Shown: positions 54,436 to 64,000, numbered from the stretch's first letter. The stretch is DNA of 64,000 bases from Naasia aerilata (GCF_030296595.1 NZ_AP027731.1:3327136-3391135); one strand, 5' to 3'. Translations and numbers: made by a program. The notes: generated by a model from the sequence alone, not told the origin.

Positions 54436-55585
54436 TCAGGCGGTGATGACCTCGGGCTTGCCGAGCGCCGCGTCCGGGCCCATCTCGTCCGCGAGGCGGT
54501 TGGCCTCGGCGATGAGGGTCGCGACGATCTCGCTCTCCGGCACGGTCTTGATGACCTCCCCTTGACGAAGATCTGGCCCTTCCCGTTTCCGGACGCGACC
54601 CCGAGGTCGGCCTCGCGGGCCTCCCCGGGCCGTTGACGACGCAGCCCATCACCGCGACGCGGAGCGGCACGCTCATGCCCTCGAGTCCGTCGGTGACGGC
54701 GTTCGCCAGCGAGTAGACGTCGACCTGGGCGCGGCCGCAGCTCGGGCAGGAGACGATCTCGAGCTTGCGCTCGCGCAGGTTGAGGGACTGCAGGATCTGC
54801 AGGCCGACCTTGACCTCCTCGACGGGAGGCGCGGAGAGGGAGACGCGGATCGTGTCGCCGATGCCCTCGGCGAGCAGGATGCCGAAGGCCGTCGCGCTCT
54901 TGATCGTGCCCTGGAAGGCCGGGCCCGCCTCGGTCACGCCGAGGTGCAGCGGCCAGTCGCCCCGCTCGGCGAGGAGGCGATACGCCTTCACCATGATGAT
55001 GGGGTCGTTGTGCTTGACCGAGATCTTGAAGTCGTGGAAGTCGTGCTCCTCGAAGAGGCTCGCCTCCCAGACGGCGCTCTCGGCGAGCGCCTCCGGTGTG
55101 GCCTTGCCGTACTTCTGCAGGAGGCGGGGGTCCAGCGAGCCGGCGTTGACGCCGATGCGGAGGCTGACGCCCGCATCCTTCGCCGCCTTCGCGATGGCGC
55201 CGACCTGGTCGTCGAACTTGCGGATGTTGCCCGGGTTGACGCGGACCGCCGCGCAGCCCGCGTCGATCGCCTGGAACACGTACTTCGGCTGGAAGTGGAT
55301 GTCCGCGATGACCGGGATCTGGCTCTTCTTGGCGATGATGTGCAGCACGTCGGCGTCGTCCTGGCTGGGCACGGCGACCCGGACGATGTCGCAGCCCGAT
55401 GCGGTGAGCTCGGCGATCTGCTGCAGCGTGCCGTTGATGTTGGTCGTCGCGGTCGTCGTCATCGACTGGACGCTGACCGGGGCGTCGCCGCCCACCAGCA
55501 CCTTGCCGACGCGAATCTGGCGCGACTTCCTCCGGGGCGCGAGGACCTCCGGGACCGAGGGCATTCCGAGATTCACTGCAGGCAC
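54436..55585 (-). CDS. ispG: 4-hydroxy-3-methylbut-2-enyl-diphosphate synthase, frame broken twice
   Basis: About 383 residues with one base added at each of the C runs 54558-54561 and 54623-54626. The N terminus holds [25 protein letters not shown]. The barrel has [20 protein letters not shown], and the cluster Cys are in [12 protein letters not shown] and [18 protein letters not shown]. It catalyses the penultimate step of the MEP isoprenoid pathway. Start GTG 55585 or the in-frame ATG at 55564 are both possible. The gene is essential in this pathway, so the breaks are treated as sequence errors. Confidence 0.93.
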
Positions 55586-55659
55586 GGCGAAAGCCTACGC
55601 CGAGGCGGCTGAGGGACGGGCGGGAGCGGCCGCCCGTCGCGCTCGGGCCACTCGCGGGA

Positions 55660-55690
55660 AGTCCCGCCTCCCGGGGCGGGAAGCGGGACT
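55660..55690. terminator. hairpin after the SHOCT gene region
   Basis: AGTCCCGC (55660-55667) and GCGGGACT (55683-55690) with a 15-base GC-rich loop, in the gap between the ispG start and the SHOCT-protein stop. It probably ends transcription from the SHOCT gene. Confidence 0.5.
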
Positions 55691-55708
55691 CCTCGGCGAC
55701 CCGTCGCG

Positions 55709-56032
55709 TCAGGAGCGCGGCGGCGCCTCCCGGTTGGCCCGGAGCACCTCGAGGCGGGCCCGGTACTCGACCTCGTCGATGTCGCCGTTCGCGAAGCGCT
55801 CGGCGAGAGTCGCCTCAGCCGAGCGGGATCCGCCGCCGGCGTGCGGGCCGCCGTAGCCCCAGCCCGGACCGCCCGCCCAGCCCCGGCGGAACCGGCGGCC
55901 GACGAAGGTGAAGAGCAGGACGAAGAAGAGGATCCAGAACAGCGGGATGAGCAGGAACCACCAGCCGAAGCCGGGGCCCCAGCCCCAGTGGGCCGCCGTG
56001 GTGGCTGCGGTGGCGAGAGCGGACGTGAACAT
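55709..56032 (-). CDS. membrane protein with C-terminal SHOCT domain
   Basis: A 107-residue protein: a short N-terminal stretch, one strong transmembrane helix (WWFLLIPLFWILFFVLLFTF), a Gly-rich basic linker and a SHOCT domain (SAEATLAERFANGDIDEVEYRARLEVL). SHOCT modules are short helical oligomerisation motifs. I prefer ATG 56032; upstream codons look non-coding. It follows the two-component genes with its own 136-base gap, so an envelope-stress link is possible but unproven. Confidence 0.8.
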   Translation of the reverse strand: MFTSALATAATTAAHWGWGPGFGWWFLLIPLFWILFFVLLFTFVGRRFRRGWAGGPGWGYGGPHAGGGSRSAEATLAERFANGDIDEVEYRARLEVLRANREAPPRS

Positions 56033-56169
56033 GGAGAACTCCTTCAGAGCGGGCATCGCCGGGTTCGGCGTGCATTCACCCTCCTCGCCGGGCCGCGGAA
56101 CCGAATCGGCTGGCAGGAGCAACTCCCGCTACGCCGGAAGGAGCAGTTCCGGCGCGAGCAGGCCTCCGG

Positions 56170-56832
56170 TCAGCGCCAGCCCGGCTTCACGAGCCCCGTC
56201 TCGTAGGCGAGCACGACCAGCTGGACGCGATCGCGGCAGTCGAGCTTGGTGAGGATGCGGGACACGTGCGTCTTGGCGGTGAGCGGGCTCAGGTAGAGCC
56301 GGGCGCCGATCTCCTCGTTGGTGAGGCCCTCGGCGACCAGGCGCAGCACCTCCACCTCGCGCTCGGTCAGTGCGGCGAGCGCGGCGGAGTCCGGAGCCTC
56401 CCGAGCGCCGGCCGCGACGCGCGCGAGCAGCCGCTTGGTGACGCCCGGGGAGAGCAGGGCGTCGCCCTCGGCAGCGACCCGGACCGCGCGCAGAAGCTCG
56501 ACCGGTTCCGCGTCCTTGACCAGGAAGCCGCTCGCGCCTGCGCGGATCGCCTCGGTCACGTACTCGTCGAGCTCGAACGTCGTCACCACCACGATGTGCA
56601 CGCCGGCGAGCGCGGGGCGCGCCACGATCTGCCGTGTCGCCTCGAGGCCGTCGCCGTCCGGCATCCGGATGTCCATGAGCACGACGTCCGGAACGGTGCG
56701 CGCGGCGAGCTCCACCGTTGCCCGTCCTGTCGCCGCCTCGCCCACGACCTCGATCCCCTCCTCGGCCTCGAGGAGCGCGCGGAAGCCGGCGCGGATGAGC
56801 TGCTGGTCATCGGCGAGGAGGACGCGGATCAT
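56170..56832 (-). CDS. NarL/FixJ-type response regulator
   Basis: A 220-residue regulator. The receiver domain has ADDQQLIRAGFRALLEA, the phospho-acceptor Asp in VVLMDIRMPDGDG (residue 54), and VVVTTFELDEYVTEAIRAGASGFLVKD. The LuxR-type helix-turn-helix is LTEREVEVLRLVAEGLTNEEIGARLYLS. Its start overlaps the kinase stop by 4 bases. Confidence 0.94.
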   Translation of the reverse strand: MIRVLLADDQQLIRAGFRALLEAEEGIEVVGEAATGRATVELAARTVPDVVLMDIRMPDGDGLEATRQIVARPALAGVHIVVVTTFELDEYVTEAIRAGASGFLVKDAEPVELLRAVRVAAEGDALLSPGVTKRLLARVAAGAREAPDSAALAALTEREVEVLRLVAEGLTNEEIGARLYLSPLTAKTHVSRILTKLDCRDRVQLVVLAYETGLVKPGWR

Positions 56833-57977
56833 CGGGCACCCGCCAGCGGCAGTCGCGCCTCGACCTCGAAGCCGCCCCCGCCTGCCGGTCCGGCCCGCAG
56901 CGTTCCGCCGAGCAGCTCGGCCCGCTCCTTCATGCCGAGAAGGCCGCTGCCCTCCCCGCCCGCGGTCCCGTGGCCGTCGTCGCGCACCGTCACCGTCACG
57001 GTGTCCTCCTCCTCGATCACCCGGACGCTCGCCCGCGCGGCGCGGGCATGCCGCACCACGTTGGTGAGGGCCTCCTGCACGATCCGGTAGACCGCGAACT
57101 GCAGCGCCGACGGCACCCCGTCGCCCGTCTGGACCGTCACGTCGACCGCGACCCCGGACGCTCGCGCGGTCTCCGCGAGCTCGGGCAGGCGGTCGAGCCC
57201 CGGCTCGGGCCGGAGCGGGACGTCGCCGTCGGAACGCAGGACTCCGATCACCGAGCGGACCTCGTCAAGCGCACCCGTGCTCGCCGAGCGGATGGCCACA
57301 AGTGCCGCCCGCGCACGCTCGGGGTCCGAATCCATGAGATGGAGGCCGACGCCCGCCTGCACCGCGATGGAGGACAGGGAGTGTGCGAGGACGTCGTGCA
57401 GCTCGCGGGCGATGCGCACACGCTCGGTCTGCTCTGCGCTCTGCCGGCGCTGCTCCGCGGCCCGCGTCCAGGCCAGCCGCCGCTCGCGCCGGGTGCGGGC
57501 GAACTCGCCGACGCCGAGTGCCGCGAGCAGGAGCAGGGAGGCTCCGATCAGACGCGGCGGGGACCAGGCGGATGCGCCCAGCGCGCTGGCCGTGACCACT
57601 GCGAGCCACGCGGCGGCGACGCTGATCAGTGCCCAGCGCTGCGCGCCGCGAGCGACCGCACCGGCGACCGCGAACACGAGGGCGAGCGGCGGCGGGCCGA
57701 ACATAGTGGCGCTCTCCAGCAGGGAGCCCCCTGCTGTGATGGCGGCGATGGCCGCGACCACGGGACCAGGCGCGCGTCTGGCTCCGAGGAGCAGCAGGGG
57801 TCCGGCGGCCGCCAGCAGGACGGTCAGTGCCCCGAGCAGCGGACGGCCGGAGTGCGACGCCTGGAAGGCGGCGAAGGGCACCTGGACGACGAGCGCGACG
57901 AGAGCGGGCACGACGAGCCGCGCGGTGGGGCTGATGGGCGGCCCGGCCCAGGGGCCCGGGTGGGCCGGGTACGGCAT
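56829..57977 (-). CDS. sensor histidine kinase (HisKA_3)
   Basis: A 382-residue membrane kinase with five or six N-terminal helices (about 15-160) and no large extracellular domain. The dimerisation motif is RIARELHDVLAHSLSSIAV with the phospho-His, and the ATPase domain has EALTNVVRHARAARASV and GSGLLGMKERAELLGG. It phosphorylates the partner regulator; the signal cannot be predicted. Confidence 0.94.
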   Translation of the reverse strand: MPYPAHPGPWAGPPISPTARLVVPALVALVVQVPFAAFQASHSGRPLLGALTVLLAAAGPLLLLGARRAPGPVVAAIAAITAGGSLLESATMFGPPPLALVFAVAGAVARGAQRWALISVAAAWLAVVTASALGASAWSPPRLIGASLLLLAALGVGEFARTRRERRLAWTRAAEQRRQSAEQTERVRIARELHDVLAHSLSSIAVQAGVGLHLMDSDPERARAALVAIRSASTGALDEVRSVIGVLRSDGDVPLRPEPGLDRLPELAETARASGVAVDVTVQTGDGVPSALQFAVYRIVQEALTNVVRHARAARASVRVIEEEDTVTVTVRDDGHGTAGGEGSGLLGMKERAELLGGTLRAGPAGGGGFEVEARLPLAGAR

Positions 57978-58061
57978 GGGCCGATGCTAGCGGCGGGTAG
58001 GGTGCCGGCGAATCGCCCTGCAGTGGTGCGCGCCGCTACTCCTGCGGGAGTAGGCGGCGTC

Positions 58062-59351
58062 CTAGGCGCCTAGCTGCTCTTCGGCGAAAGCGCTTCCGGG
58101 TCCGGCCATCGTGCTGCGCCCGGCTCGGGAGCTTCTCAGTACGCCTCGAAGCACGATGGACTGCGTCGCCGTGACAATCGCCTCAGAGATGGCGACGGCC
58201 AGGGCAGCCCCTGCAGCCCCCAGTGGAGGAACCAGCAGCAGCATGGCGGGCACCGCGACCACTGCGCCGAGGACCGCGCTGAGGGCTACCGCCCGGTCCC
58301 TCTCGAGGGCGAGGAGCGCAACCATCCCTGTTCCGCGCGAGATCGCGGACATCCCAACCGATACCGCGATTCCCCCAATCAGCAGGTCGTTCAGCGCCAC
58401 GCGTCCGGACGTGAGCACGGAAGCGATCCAGTGCCCGGACACGAACAGCGCAACGGCGAGCACAATTGCCGTGAGGACCGAAGCCAGGACGGTGGCTCGG
58501 ATTCGCCGCCCGATCTCACCCGGAGCGGCCGAGGGCACCCAGCTCTGCAGCCACTGATACATCGGGGTTACCGCGACAAGGCTGAATCGTGCGATGCGGT
58601 CGGCAATCGCGTAGGCGGGGATCGCCGAGGGCGCCAAGAGCGCAAGAACGAGGGTGGGCAGGGCCAAGTACACAGTCGACGTCGCCACCGTGAGACCGGC
58701 GAACGCCTGCGCTCGCACGTCCGCGAGCATCCCCTTGATGTCGACTCGCCTCGCCTCAGCGGGATAACGACGTGTGAGTGTGCGCAAGGACGCAAGAACT
58801 CCCGCCGCCGCGAAGAGCACCTGAATCACGACGAAGGCCGCAAGAACTCCGGTCAGCACGAGGAGGACAACCCCGACAATTGCGCCGAGAGCGCGAGGCG
58901 TCGCATCCATGAGCAGTAGGGCTCCCGAGCGCCGCTCTCCAATGAAGAACCAACTGAACCCCAGACCCGGGACAAGTACAGCAAGGCAGCTGCCTGCACT
59001 GACGACGGGGTCCCCAGGCGCGAGCCATAGCGTGGCGGCGAGAGAGAGTCCACCTACGAGGGGCAGCACCAGGAGCCTGGCCGCGAGCGAGTGGCGCACG
59101 ATCTCTGCTCGGCCGACCGCACCGGCGACCGCCACCAGAGTCGGTCCGTTGAAGCCCCAGCCCAGTGCGAGGATCACAGCGCCGATCGACCCCGCGGACT
59201 GACCCACCGCGACTCCCGCCCACGCACCCGGCCCGCTGATGGCGATGATGACGGGGATGACCGCTACCGCGGTAAGCGAGTTGAGGAGAACGTTGGCCGA
59301 GAATCCGCTGAGCAGAGAAGCGAGTTTGCGGACCCTCGCTCGCCTCGTCAT
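58062..59351 (-). CDS. polysaccharide flippase-like membrane protein (Wzx/MATE)
   Basis: A 429-residue protein with about 12-14 hydrophobic helices and few charged loops, in the layout of the polysaccharide biosynthesis/MOP exporters. The N terminus is FSANVLLNSLTAVAVIPVIIA, and the second half has AVTPMYQWLQSWVPSAAPGE. It lies at the edge of a locus with glycosyltransferases and a ligase-like protein, so export of a lipid-linked sugar is likely. It is divergent from the glycosyltransferase genes. Confidence 0.8.
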   Translation of the reverse strand: MTRRARVRKLASLLSGFSANVLLNSLTAVAVIPVIIAISGPGAWAGVAVGQSAGSIGAVILALGWGFNGPTLVAVAGAVGRAEIVRHSLAARLLVLPLVGGLSLAATLWLAPGDPVVSAGSCLAVLVPGLGFSWFFIGERRSGALLLMDATPRALGAIVGVVLLVLTGVLAAFVVIQVLFAAAGVLASLRTLTRRYPAEARRVDIKGMLADVRAQAFAGLTVATSTVYLALPTLVLALLAPSAIPAYAIADRIARFSLVAVTPMYQWLQSWVPSAAPGEIGRRIRATVLASVLTAIVLAVALFVSGHWIASVLTSGRVALNDLLIGGIAVSVGMSAISRGTGMVALLALERDRAVALSAVLGAVVAVPAMLLLVPPLGAAGAALAVAISEAIVTATQSIVLRGVLRSSRAGRSTMAGPGSAFAEEQLGA

Positions 59352-60106
59352 GGTGGCCTCTCTGGCGCGACGGCAGCCAGCGCATCGATTCGGGCATGAA
59401 TCGCGGGAATCCCGAGCAACACCGCGACACTCGCGGGCGATTCGCCCCTATTATCCCTGCCTGCTTTCCAATTGAACATGCATATTTCGTTCGAATCCCT
59501 CAACTCCCACCCCTTCTGGGGTGGAGTTTGGGCGAGAGCTCCGGTGCCGGGGCAGTGCGCGTTGGCAGCAGAAATGGCTCACCCAGTCTTCGCTAGGCCC
59601 GAACGCGCTCGGGATCGCAGCACCCCTAGGCGACGGGGACTCCATGTCGGCTCCCGGGCCTTGGTCAGGCCGGTCGGTGAGACCCGTCAAGTGAACTAGG
59701 GGCGCGCTCGGGGCCGAACTACAACAACGAAATTGGAGCCTGGATTAGAGAGTAAGAATTTGGTGGTGATGACGCAACGAATTGGCGCACTGGTTCCAAC
59801 TGCTAACTGAGGGCCGCTTCACGTCGAATCACGAATGCCCGTGTGCCCTATTCAGGCGCTATACGTTTCCACCCGGCGAAGATAAAATCCGAGAACGGCG
59901 CTTGGCCGCGAGGATGGTTCTGCCGCCAGCACTCGCGGACCCGGCACCCACCAGCGGCCTCAGCCCTCGGCCGCACCCGATGGTTCTGAGGAGATCGACT
60001 TGCGGGAATACCGCGCCCGACGCGCGTCGGACGACTCCTGGCGGGTCGACGCCTTCCGTCATGGAACCAGTTCTCCGGCGCGCTACGCCTTCTCCTGGTC
60101 GGCGCT
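59352..60106. other. long divergent gap with hairpin and possible gene tail
   Basis: This 755-base gap between the flippase and glycosyltransferase genes is less GC-rich than the rest of the window. It contains the hairpin CCACCCC-TTCT-GGGGTGG (59507-59524). From about 59888 a frame stays open to TGA 60108-60110, ending ARYAFSWSAL, with no good start; its stop overlaps the GTG of the next gene. It may be the end of a broken glycosyltransferase. No convincing complete gene was found. Confidence 0.45.
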
Positions 60107-60969
60107 GTGAGCACCTACTCGGCCGTCGTGCTCTACTACCGCCACGGCCCGGCCGTTGCCGAGACGCTGAGGCACCTCCTCGCTCAGACGCTGCCGCCCA
60201 CCGAGGTGGTCGTGGTCGACAACTGTTCCAGCGACGGCGTTCTCGACGCCCTCGCGAGCGAATTCCCTCTCTGCAGATCCTCACGCTTCCCGAGAATGAG
60301 GGCTATGGCGGAGGAATGAATCGTGGACGGGAAGCTCTGACGCGGCCCGTCGAGTGGACGCTGTACCTCACGCACGAGGTCAGGCTCGCACCCGACTGCG
60401 TGGAGGAGCTCATCGCCGCGGGCGAGGCCTGCTCCCCCGCGGCGGGACAGGTCGGACCGCGCCTCTACCGGTCGGGCTCCGGTGCCCTCTGGTCGACCGG
60501 AGGCCGGATCACCGCGACGGGGTCTGCCCGCCATCGCCTGCGGGCGGCCGAGGACGGCCGTGCCGCTTGGCTGGACGGCGCCTGCGTGCTCGTCTCCGAA
60601 GAGGTCCGGCGCCAGGTCGGCGGGTGGTCGGAGCGCTTCTTCCTGTACTGGGAGGACGTGGAGTACTCGCTGCGGATCGGCGAATCCCGCCCGGTGATCT
60701 GCGCGAACCTGGCGTCCGCCGAGCAGGACACCGGGATGACGCCCATCTACTACGGTGCGCGGAACCGCATCCTGCTGTGGCGCATGCGGAGGAGGCCGCT
60801 GCTCGTGTCCACGTCGCTCGTGCGCCTGCTCGCCGTCGTCGTACTCCGCGACTGGCTGTGGAACCGCGACTACCGATCCGCGCACGTGCGCGCCGTCGGT
60901 CTCCGTCACGGCTTCAGCGAGGCGCTCGCGAAAGGTCTCGGACAGGTTCGGGAACGAGGGTCGCGATGA
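60107..60969 (+). CDS. glycosyltransferase family 2, frame broken
   Basis: About 287 residues with one C added at 60265-60267. It starts STYSAVVLYYRHGPAVAETL, then TEVVVVDNCSSDGVLDALASEF and, after the repair, SLQILTLPENEGYGGGMNRG, the GT2 nucleotide-sugar pattern for rhamnosyltransferase-like enzymes. GGWSERFFLYWEDVEYSLRI holds the catalytic ED/D motif. The GTG start overlaps an upstream stop. It belongs to the polysaccharide locus. Confidence 0.8.
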
Positions 60970-61946
60970 CGTCGTTCCTGATCGTGAACCCTTTGCCGCT
61001 GGCCCTGCATCACTACGTCCGGGCGCTCAGCGACACTCTGTCGACGGCCGGGCACACCGTCGAGGTGCTGCCCATGGGGTCGACGGGCGCAGAGGGCACG
61101 CGCGGACTGCGCCGAATCGCCGCGGCGGCGGGCACCCTGCTCGCGCGGGCGCTGCTGGCGCGCGGCGGACGAAGCCCCATCCTGATCGTGTGGCCGCTGT
61201 TCGGGTACTGGGACATCCTGACCTGGCTGCCTGCGAGCCTCCGCCGTCAGGTGATCGTCATCCTGCACGACATCACACCCCTCCGATCCCTCCACGGCTA
61301 CGGCCGGGCCGCGCACCGCGTGTTCGGCCTCGTAGCGAAGCACCACCCCCGCATCACCGTGGTCTGTCACACGCGGGAGGCGGCCGCGGAGCTGCACCGC
61401 CTCACCGGGGTCTCCGCAGAGGTCGCGTCGCACCCCGTCATCGCGAGCACCGAGAACGACTCGGAGGCGGCGAGAGAACCCGTCATCCGCGTGCTCGGCC
61501 AGTTCAAGGCCGCGCGCTGGCTGCATCCGCTCGAGGCGATCGCGTCGGGCGTCGGCCAGGGCGACCACAACGCCACTTTGGAGATCAAGGGCCGAGGATG
61601 GCCGTCCGTCTCCGGCTGGACGGTCGATGACCGATTCCTCACCGAGAGCCAGTTCGAGGAGGCGATCGCGTCGGCATCGTGCGTGGTGCTCCCCTACACG
61701 CGGTTCTACCAGAGCGGCGTCGCCGTCCGCTGCCTGGAACTCGGCACACCCGTGGTGGCCCAGGGAACGGAGCAGATCCGGGCGCTGTTCGGCGACGACT
61801 GGCCCGGAATCGTCCGTGACGAGCACGACTGGATGGCTGCCGCCGCCCGTGCTCTCGACGTGCCCCGCGCAGAGGTCCTGCACCTGCGGGATGCCGAGCT
61901 CGAGCGCTGCGTCGCCGAGTGGCGGCGGACGCTGGCGAGGCACTGA
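60966..61946 (+). CDS. glycosyltransferase, GT4-like
   Basis: A 326-residue protein with two Rossmann-like halves. TSFLIVNPLPLALHHYVRAL and VIVILHDITPLRSLHGYGR are in the first; LTESQFEEAIASASCVVLPYTRFYQSGVAVRCLELGTPVVA in the second carries the donor-binding pattern of GT4. It overlaps the previous gene by 4 bases. Confidence 0.8.
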   Translation: MTSFLIVNPLPLALHHYVRALSDTLSTAGHTVEVLPMGSTGAEGTRGLRRIAAAAGTLLARALLARGGRSPILIVWPLFGYWDILTWLPASLRRQVIVILHDITPLRSLHGYGRAAHRVFGLVAKHHPRITVVCHTREAAAELHRLTGVSAEVASHPVIASTENDSEAAREPVIRVLGQFKAARWLHPLEAIASGVGQGDHNATLEIKGRGWPSVSGWTVDDRFLTESQFEEAIASASCVVLPYTRFYQSGVAVRCLELGTPVVAQGTEQIRALFGDDWPGIVRDEHDWMAAAARALDVPRAEVLHLRDAELERCVAEWRRTLARH

Positions 61947-61949
61947 CCC

Positions 61950-63235
61950 ATGCACCCTCGACACCAGACCTGGGAGCCCCAGGGAACACTTCCCAGCGCG
62001 TCAGCGCGCTGGGTCGGCGACGCCGCGCCGTGGATCGTGCGCGCGCCCCGCGATGTCGTCCTCATGGCCGCCGGCGCCGCCGCCGCCTACCGGGACCTGC
62101 AGTTCGGCAGCATCCACGTCTTCACCGTCCTGTGCGCCGGGCTCCTGCTCATCCGCAGCCACCGACGGCTCGGGAAGCCACTCGGCACAGCTCTCGCTGC
62201 TCTGGGCGGTGGCGATGCTCGGCGGGGCGGCTGTCGCAGGCCAGTACGCGACCAACGCCGCGATCTGGCTGCAGTTCGCCGCCCTTGCGCTGTCCGCGGT
62301 CGCACTGTACCTCTCGCTCGAGGAGGAGAAAGCACGCGCGTGCTCTTCGGCTTCGTCCTCGGCGTATCCCTCTCTAGCGTGATCGCGCTGCTGCAGCAGG
62401 CGGGCGTTCTGACCGGCCAGCTCTTCTCGGACTCGAGCGGCCTGCTTCGGCCCGTCGGACTCGTGGACGAGCCGGACTGGGTGGGCGCCTTCGCCGGACT
62501 CGCGATACTCGCGTCGGCTCAGCTCCGGCTTCCGCGCGGCGCGCTGACGGCCGTCCTGCTGATCAACGGCGGGGCACTGTTCTTCTCCTTCGCCCGCGCA
62601 GCGTGGCTGGGGCTCGGGGTGGTCGTCGCAATCATCGCCGTCGAGGCGCTGCTCCGGGGCCGCACTCGGATGGTGCGCGCCGCCCTGGTCGCACTGCCGA
62701 TCGTCGCCATCGCCTGGCTCGCCTTGATCACCGCCATCCCCGGCATCGGGACCGTGGCGGGCACCCGCCTCGCGAGCATCTTCTCGGAGGAGCACCGCGA
62801 CCTCAACGCCGTCTACCGCGGTCAGCAGCTCGCCAAGCTGAATGAGCTCGCGGCAAGCGCGCCCTGGTACGGCTACGGTCTGGGGGCGAGCGGGAGGTCT
62901 CCCCGATCGGGCACTTCGACAGCTCCGCCGGCGCCGCGTCCAGCGTCTCCAGCAGCTGGATCCTGGGCCTCCTCGTTGATGCGAAGCTGCTGGCCCTGCC
63001 GCTCATCGCCGTCCTGATCGTCCTCGCCCTTCTGGCGATTCGAGACATCGGCGGGCGCATGGTGATATTCGCCCTCATCAACAGCCTCTTCTCCAACCTG
63101 CTCCTCTCCCCCGTCCTGTGGCTCGCCATCGCTCTGTGCCTGCTGGCCCGCTCGCGGAGCGGACGAGGGAGCGATCCGGCTCCCCTTCCTTCCGGAATGC
63201 AACCGCACGTCGGCCATCGCGGGGTCCTCTCGTGA
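61950..63235 (+). CDS. O-antigen ligase/polymerase-like membrane protein, frame broken
   Basis: About 428-430 residues with 9-11 helices after repair. The frame shifts near 62172-62176 (one extra or two missing bases), about 62335 (one missing) and 62892-62894 (one missing). Restored segments are LLWAVAMLGGAAVAGQYATNAA, RVLFGFVLGVSLSSVIALLQQ, LINGGALFFSFARAAWLGLG and SSSWILGLLVDAKLLALPLIAVL. The large loop and RAAW motif fit the Wzy/WaaL family. The stop overlaps the next GTG. Confidence 0.7.
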
Positions 63236-64000
63236 GCGTCGCGCGCCACGGGGCGCCACAGTCTCTTCCGCACGCGCCGGTGGAGGCGCATTCGGCGCCA
63301 CCCCAGGTGACGGTCATCATCCCCACCAAGGATCGCCCGCAGCTTCTGGCCCGCACCCTCGAGTCCGTGCTCACCCAGGACGGGGTGGCGGTGGCGGTCG
63401 TGGTCGTCGATGACGGCGGCGCTCCGGGTGCTCTCGCCGGCGTCGCCGCCCTGGACGACACGCGAGTCCGTGTCCAGAGGAACGAGCATTCGCTCGGCGT
63501 CGCCGCCGCCCGGAACATCGGGCTCCGGCACGCGGCGACCGACTGGGTCGCCTTCGTCGACGACGACGACGTGTGGGCGCCGCACAAGCTCCGCGAGCAG
63601 CTCGCCGCACTGAACCGGACACCGGGGGCCGGGTGGTGCGCCACCGCGTGCGTCCACGTGGACCCGACCTACACGGTGGTGGGCTGGGAGCGGGCGCCGC
63701 GACCGGCCGTCGTGGCCGACGCACTCCTCCGGAGGCAGGTCGTGCCCGGCGGAGGGTCCGGGGTGCTCGCCGCGCGGGAGCTCGTCGTCTCCGTCGGCGG
63801 GTTCGACGAGGCCCTCCCGCACCTCGCGGATTGGGACTTCTACATCCGCCTGGCGCTCAGCTCACCGCTCGCGGTCGTCCCCGCCCCGCTCCTCGCCTAC
63901 TTCGTGCACGCCGAGTCGATGTCGCTGAACCTGCCCCGGTCGGCGCGCGAGTTCGAGCTGCTGAGGAAGAAGTACGAGGCGGCGCGGGCCGGCCGGCGGC
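63232..64000 (+). CDS. glycosyltransferase family 2, cut by the window end
   Basis: 256 codons are visible from GTG 63232, which overlaps the previous stop. The GT-A motifs are clear: VTVIIPTKDRPQLLARTLESV, VVVDDGGAPG, NEHSLGVAAARNIGL and WVAFVDDDDVWAPHKL (metal-binding Asp), then HLADWDFYIRLAL. The 3' end is outside the window. It is part of the same polysaccharide locus. Confidence 0.88.
   Translation, partial: MSVARHGAPQSLPHAPVEAHSAPPQVTVIIPTKDRPQLLARTLESVLTQDGVAVAVVVVDDGGAPGALAGVAALDDTRVRVQRNEHSLGVAAARNIGLRHAATDWVAFVDDDDVWAPHKLREQLAALNRTPGAGWCATACVHVDPTYTVVGWERAPRPAVVADALLRRQVVPGGGSGVLAARELVVSVGGFDEALPHLADWDFYIRLALSSPLAVVPAPLLAYFVHAESMSLNLPRSAREFELLRKKYEAARAGRR

Noticed and set aside
51394..55585. 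nusA, proS and ispG as real pseudogenes
   Set aside because: Each is broken by one or two single-base losses in C runs with full conservation on both sides, and all are essential or near-essential. Error is the better explanation.
59782..60106. N-terminal extension of the first glycosyltransferase
   Set aside because: The residues are Pro- and Arg-rich without GT2 motifs. The frame change at 60265-60267 and the GTG at 60107 give a better protein.
1..64000. tRNA, rRNA, CRISPR arrays or insertion sequences
   Set aside because: Reading both strands I found no cloverleaf with a convincing anticodon arm, no spaced direct repeats and no transposase motifs. A dedicated search was not possible, so short RNAs could be missed.

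Overview
The window is high-GC actinobacterial chromosome, most likely from a member of Microbacteriaceae or a close relative. The reasons are the GC-rich codon use, the gene order ispG-proS-nusA ... infB-rbfA-truB-ribF, a short MutY without a Nudix-like domain, and close-packed genes with ATGA overlaps. This placement is an inference from gene content.

Layout. 0-5 kb: the end of a tandem aldehyde dehydrogenase pair, a nucleoside hydrolase with an MFS permease, and ribF. 5-17 kb: truB, a panE-like reductase, a STAND ATPase, small membrane proteins, a uridine-kinase-like gene, mutY, rbfA and infB. 17-51.4 kb: a large catabolic island. 51.4-58 kb: nusA, proS, ispG, a SHOCT membrane protein and a NarL-type two-component pair. 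58-64 kb: the start of a surface-polysaccharide locus (flippase, glycosyltransferases, ligase-like membrane protein), cut by the window end.

The island is the main point of interest. It lies between nusA and infB, which are normally neighbours in actinobacteria. It encodes four alpha/beta pairs of C-glycoside-deglycosidase type (xylose-isomerase-like TIM barrel plus a small DUF6379-like beta protein). It also has a tandemly duplicated two-gene TIM-barrel unit followed by two GMC flavoprotein oxidases of the C-glycoside 3-oxidase type, two Gfo/Idh/MocA dehydrogenases, two further sugar isomerase-like proteins and a PfkB kinase. Uptake is by an ABC importer whose last permease gene overlaps a deglycosidase alpha gene, and an MFS carrier lies in the same run. 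Aglycone-type functions are an aryl-acid AMP ligase, two crotonases, an SDR, a thiolase, an FAH-family hydrolase, a HyuA/HyuB pair and an amidohydrolase-2 protein. The proposed flow is: import the aryl glycoside, oxidise the sugar at C3, eliminate the aglycone with the alpha/beta lyases, isomerise, reduce and phosphorylate the sugar, and degrade the aromatic or acyl part through CoA thioesters. A TrmB-like regulator is encoded inside, and a 22-bp inverted repeat (core CTAC-N4-GTAG) lies before five transcription units including the regulator itself.

Data quality. More than twenty genes, including the essential infB, nusA, proS and ispG, are broken by single-base indels, nearly all in short C or G runs. 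I treat these as sequence errors and give each gene its full repaired span.
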